Assembly: GCF_015471405.1 (NCBI RefSeq)
Contig: NZ_BLVZ01000003.1
Location: forward strand, 186,001-250,000
Direction: 5' to 3'
Source: Pseudomonas cichorii
Lineage (GTDB): Bacteria; Pseudomonadota; Gammaproteobacteria; Pseudomonadales; Pseudomonadaceae
Length of the DNA: 64,000 nucleotides
Below are positions 62,447-64,000 of the stretch, one piece after another. The first letter of the stretch is position 1; each line of letters begins with the position of its first letter. A program made the translations under genes and the position numbers. The notes under the pieces were generated by a model. It was not told the DNA's origin. It ran no database searches and worked only from the letters and a program-made list of their open reading frames with translations.

Positions 62447-63967
62447 ATGCCTCACTCCGACCTGCTCAGCAAACCCGCCACCGAACTGCGCGCCCTGATC
62501 GGCAATAAACAGCTTTCCCCCGTCGAGCTGCTGGACGCCTGCATCCAGCGAATCGAAACCCTGAACCCGAAGATCAACGCCTTTTCCGCCACCTGTTTCG
62601 AGCGGGCCCGCAAGGAAGCGGTAGAGGCAGAACAGGCGGTGATGCAAGGCAAGCCGCTGGGGTTGCTGCATGGCCTGCCCATCGGCATCAAGGACCTGGA
62701 GGAAACCGCCGACGTCCTGACCACTTACGGCTCGTCGCTGTTTCGCGACAACGTGCCCAGCCGTGACAACCTCTTCGTGACCCGTCTGCGCAGTGCCGGG
62801 GCGATCATGGTCGGCAAGACCAACGTCCCGGAAATGGGCGCAGGAGCCAACACCCGCAATGTGGTCTGGGGAGCCACCGGCAATCCTTTTGATCCAGAGC
62901 TGAACGCTGGCGGTTCATCGGGCGGTTCGGCTGCTGCGCTGGCGGTGGATATGGTGCCGCTGTGCAGCGGCTCCGACACTGGCGGCTCGTTGCGTATTCC
63001 CGCTGCACTGTGCGGCATCGTTGGCCTGCGGCCTTCACCGGGTCTGGTACCCAGCGAGCGCAAGAAGCTTGGCTGGACCCCGATTTCAGTGGTCGGCCCC
63101 ATGGGCCGAACTGTGGCCGATACCTTGCTGCAACTGCGGGCATCGGCAGGTCTGGGCCAGTCCGACCCGTTGAGCTATACCGTCGACAACGACGAGTTTG
63201 CGCCCCGCTCCATCGACCTGAGCCAGTTGCGCGTCGGTTACAGCGAAGACTTTGGCAGTTGCGCCGTGGATAACGAAATCCGCGCTGTGTTCCGGGCAAA
63301 AATCAATGCCATCAAGCACCTGTTCAAGTCCTGCGAGGCCATCGACCTCAATCTGGAAAGCGCCCATCGCACCTTCGACGTGTTGCGCGCCGAAGCCTTC
63401 GTCGCCGGTCTTCAGGATGCCCATGAGCGTGACCCGGACGCACTCGGCCCCAACACCCGCGCCAACTATGAAATGGGCGCGGCCATGTCGTTGCAGGATT
63501 GCGTCAAGGCCCATGGCGAACAGAGCCGCATCTTCCGCAGCTTCCAGCAACAGTTCGAGCGCTATGACCTGATCCTCTCCCCCACCACACCGGTTTCGCC
63601 CTTCCCGTGGACCGAGCTGTACCTGCGAGAAGTCAATGGCGTGCCGCTGGACAATTACTATCGCTGGCTGGCGCTGTGCTACACCATCACCCTGACCACC
63701 AACCCTGCCGTCTCGATCCCCTGTGGCCTGGACCACAAGGGCATGCCATTCGGTCTGCAAGTGATTGGCGGTTTCCGGGGCGATGCCGTCTTGATGGCCT
63801 GCGCCCAGGCGCTCGAACAGGCCACCGCAGGCGACCCTCGCCTGTCACGTCCGCGCCCGGACCTGCAAAAGCTGATGGATTCGGCGGTGGATCTGACCCA
63901 TATCGTCACTCATCCACCGATCTATGGTGGATCGAGCACGCTCAAGCCGGATATAGGGGCAATGTGA
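62447..63967 (+). CDS. Amidase (amidase-signature family)
   Basis: 506-residue amidase-signature hydrolase that cleaves carboxamides. The Ser-cisSer-Lys triad is visible: K82 in GLPIGIKDLEET, the cis-Ser in NAGGSSGGSAAAL (about S157), and the nucleophile S181 in CSGSDTGGSLRIPAALCG. The length is normal. It follows the second M20 gene after a REP and is probably the last gene of the transporter operon. Together the three hydrolases suggest stepwise breakdown of an imported amide-linked compound. It may also be a GatA paralogue acting on an unrelated amide; no GatB or GatC partner is present. The final 33 bases of the window hold nothing recognisable. Confidence 0.9.
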   Translation: MPHSDLLSKPATELRALIGNKQLSPVELLDACIQRIETLNPKINAFSATCFERARKEAVEAEQAVMQGKPLGLLHGLPIGIKDLEETADVLTTYGSSLFRDNVPSRDNLFVTRLRSAGAIMVGKTNVPEMGAGANTRNVVWGATGNPFDPELNAGGSSGGSAAALAVDMVPLCSGSDTGGSLRIPAALCGIVGLRPSPGLVPSERKKLGWTPISVVGPMGRTVADTLLQLRASAGLGQSDPLSYTVDNDEFAPRSIDLSQLRVGYSEDFGSCAVDNEIRAVFRAKINAIKHLFKSCEAIDLNLESAHRTFDVLRAEAFVAGLQDAHERDPDALGPNTRANYEMGAAMSLQDCVKAHGEQSRIFRSFQQQFERYDLILSPTTPVSPFPWTELYLREVNGVPLDNYYRWLALCYTITLTTNPAVSIPCGLDHKGMPFGLQVIGGFRGDAVLMACAQALEQATAGDPRLSRPRPDLQKLMDSAVDLTHIVTHPPIYGGSSTLKPDIGAM

Positions 63968-64000
63968 TAGGCATGGCCGGGTCCAGAGCGCCATAATGCC

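Overview
The window is about 60% G+C chromosomal DNA of a fluorescent or plant-associated Pseudomonas. This follows from the OprD-family porin, the HemO-type heme oxygenase, the flp-tad locus, many LysR regulators and scattered REP elements of the form GTAGGAGCGAATTCATTCGCGAA. No tRNA, rRNA, CRISPR array, transposase or integrase was seen.

Layout. 1-3.8 kb: organic-acid uptake (end of a DctA-type symporter, a CitMHS transporter, an OprD-family porin). 3.8-7.2 kb: pyridoxal reductase PdxI, two LysR regulators with overlapping 3' ends, a GNAT acetyltransferase. 7.2-10.5 kb: assimilatory nitrite reductase nirBD behind a sigma-54 promoter and a strong terminator inside the leader. 10.6-12 kb: divergent SDR and ArsR pair. 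12-14 kb: topoisomerase III behind a consensus LexA box. 14.1-40.9 kb: two-component system, complete Tad pilus locus (flp to tadG), then a 1872-residue beta-propeller/cadherin-like protein with an N-terminal LEPR motif, followed by a TolC-like lipoprotein, a HlyD adaptor, a GAF-HlyD protein and an M50 protease-HlyD protein, ending with a heme oxygenase. 41-45.6 kb: lipoprotein, LysR, acidic amino acid symporter, tandem Asp/Glu racemase. 45.7-46.4 kb: A+T-rich orphan. 46.6-49.6 kb: TonB receptor plus DUF4198 protein. 49.6-50.35 kb: repeat-rich noncoding DNA. 50.35-53.1 kb: DUF1624 membrane protein, gamma carbonic anhydrase, GTP cyclohydrolase FolE2. 53.3-64 kb: LysR, a complete peptide-type ABC transporter, two M20 hydrolases and an amidase.

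How it works together. Four promoters in the 14-40 kb block carry the same direct repeat, (C/A)TTAAN-N4-CTTAAT. They lie before the response regulator, flp, tadG and the heme oxygenase, and three of them share an ungapped promoter architecture. This suggests one autoregulated two-component regulon covering the pilus, the LEPR protein with its dedicated export proteins, and heme degradation. A Fur-like box before the regulator may add iron control.

The LEPR block has a TolC-like protein and three HlyD-type proteins but no ABC ATPase. An M50 metalloprotease with an N-terminal PqqD-like region sits where the ATPase would be expected. It is the best candidate in the window for an under-described secretion or surface-display system.

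Separately, 18-bp sites that match each other at 16 positions and resemble Zur boxes precede the TonB receptor and folE2. They tie 46.6-49.6 kb and 51.6-53.1 kb into a probable zinc-starvation response.
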